Assembly: GCA_026984385.1 (NCBI GenBank)
Contig: JALSSH010000021.1
Span: 1 to 5,494 of the forward strand
Direction of reading: 5' to 3'
Length of the DNA: 5,494 bases
Origin: Ardenticatenia bacterium
Lineage (GTDB): Bacteria; Chloroflexota; Anaerolineae; Aggregatilineales; Aggregatilineaceae
The notes below the pieces were generated by a model. It was not told the origin of the DNA and did not search any database. It was given only the letters and a program-made list of their open reading frames with translations. The position numbers and the translations under genes are program-made. Numbering within the stretch: position 1 is the stretch's first letter; the number at the start of each line of letters is the position of its first letter. Positions 4,556 through 5,494 of this stretch are shown here, one piece after another.

Positions 4556-5494
4556 ATGGAAACGCTACAATTTTTGGCATTGCAGCGCTGGAGCGAACTC
4601 ACAAGCGAAGGAGTGCTCGCTGTGGAACAAGGTGGGCGCATCCTGATCTTTAACTCTAGGCTACGCGAACGCCTTTCTTTGCAAAACCACCCGCAAACGG
4701 TCAAGGCATTGCTCAGCCAAGTGCGCAAAAGCGCGCCCGGCTTAAAACGGCTGTTAACCGAGCTGGACACGCCGCGCTCCGAATGGGGCAGCTTGCAGAT
4801 CACCGGACAACCGGCCCAGCAAATGCTCTGGGAACGTGTTCCCTTGCAGATCGACGATGAAGTGGTCGGGGTGCTGTTGGTTTTCCGCGATGCCATAAGC
4901 GAAGGACAACGCGAACTCGCCAAGCAATCCTTCCTCAGCATGATCTCGCACGACTTGCGCACGCCACTAAGCACCATCTTGGGCTTTGCCGAGCTGCTCT
5001 ACAATAATCAGGGCAAGTTGCGACGTGACGAACAAACCGAGTTTCTCGAATACATCATCCATAGCGCCAACCAGCTTAGCGATCATATCAAAATTGCGCT
5101 GGATGTGATGTTTTTGGAGGCTGATTTACAAGACTTTGAGACCGAGGTCGTCTCGCTCCAACACATAGTCAGACACTGGATCAACGATGCCTCCCATCGT
5201 CTTTCTGTGCAGCAACTCGCCTTTCAAAACGGCGTTGGGCCAGCGCCTCTGGCTTATGCCTCTCCGGAAGCATTGCACCGTATATTGTATATTCTGGCGG
5301 AATTTGCCCTAGAAGAAGCCCCAGAAGCCGACACAATCCGGCTTAATTTGAGCGAAGACGGCCTTTACGCGCATGTCCTAGTGGAACACCGCGCTCCCGA
5401 GTTGCGCACAGAGGACATCCCCAACCTTTTCCGCATCGCCTACCCGCGTGACCTGAGCGAAGTGGGCCGCCCCAAGTTGCACCGGATGCAACTT
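4556..5494 (+). CDS. PAS-like sensor histidine kinase homologue with degenerate ATP-binding motifs (runs off the window)
   Basis: The visible 313 residues begin at the ATG at 4556. It is the only reasonable start, because an in-frame TGA lies at 4517-4519 and no other start codon lies between. The Shine-Dalgarno (AGGT, 4547-4550) is weak and close. There is no signal peptide or membrane segment, so it is probably cytoplasmic. Residues about 15-110 look PAS-like (EGVLAVEQGGRILIFNSRLR ... VPLQIDDEVVGVLLVFRD). Residues about 122-190 are a HisKA dimerisation domain with an intact H-box FLSMISHDLRTPL (His132, Pro137). Residues about 233-313 align by eye with a HATPase_c domain (SPEALHRIL, TIRLNLSEDG, LRTEDIPNLFRIAYP). 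The catalytic boxes are lost: N-box Asn positions read Ile246 and Phe250, the DxGxG G1 box reads E277-H-R-A-P281, and the G2 region reads GRPKLHRMQL. It may be a pseudokinase or phosphotransfer protein. The missing C-terminus could hold a receiver or other domain. Confidence 0.83.
   Translation, partial: METLQFLALQRWSELTSEGVLAVEQGGRILIFNSRLRERLSLQNHPQTVKALLSQVRKSAPGLKRLLTELDTPRSEWGSLQITGQPAQQMLWERVPLQIDDEVVGVLLVFRDAISEGQRELAKQSFLSMISHDLRTPLSTILGFAELLYNNQGKLRRDEQTEFLEYIIHSANQLSDHIKIALDVMFLEADLQDFETEVVSLQHIVRHWINDASHRLSVQQLAFQNGVGPAPLAYASPEALHRILYILAEFALEEAPEADTIRLNLSEDGLYAHVLVEHRAPELRTEDIPNLFRIAYPRDLSEVGRPKLHRMQL

Overview
The window carries five protein-coding genes, two of them cut by the window edges. 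There are no tRNA or rRNA genes, CRISPR arrays or insertion sequences. Base composition is moderately GC-rich. The gene style points to Chloroflexota, most likely an Anaerolineae-like bacterium: a secreted PPC-type beta domain, a short three-domain S1 protein, and a large multi-pass sensor ending in a sigma-4-like helix-turn-helix. This assignment is inference from protein style, not from a marker gene.

Layout. Positions 1-414 (minus) hold the N-terminal part of a secreted protein with a PPC-like domain, preceded by a candidate promoter, a perfect short palindrome and a strong Shine-Dalgarno. Positions 540-570 (minus) are a clear intrinsic terminator for the next gene upstream, an S1 RNA-binding-domain protein (609-1592, minus). 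That gene has its own promoter with both hexamers at consensus and an exact 17-bp spacer (1699-1727). The promoter's -35 box overlaps the stop codon of the preceding gene. A stem-loop in the roughly 100-nt leader ends directly at the ribosome binding site. Positions 1724-3745 (minus) encode a 673-residue membrane protein: about nine membrane segments, a GAF-like domain and a C-terminal sigma-70-region-4-like HTH, with no kinase domain. It follows closely, probably in the same transcript, a GNAT acetyltransferase (3804-4376, minus). Diverging from these, positions 4556-5494 (plus) hold the start of a soluble PAS-like sensor histidine kinase that runs off the window.

How they may work together. 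The right two thirds looks like a small signalling neighbourhood: a kinase-less membrane receptor that may act directly on DNA, an acetyltransferase in the same operon, and a divergently transcribed kinase-like protein. The kinase-like protein is the most unusual item. Its phospho-accepting H-box (HDLRTP) is intact, but the N-box, the G1 box (DxGxG) and apparently the G2 box of its ATP-binding domain are all substituted without loss of frame. It may be a pseudokinase or phosphotransfer protein. The S1 and PPC genes look like independent housekeeping or secreted functions with their own promoters.
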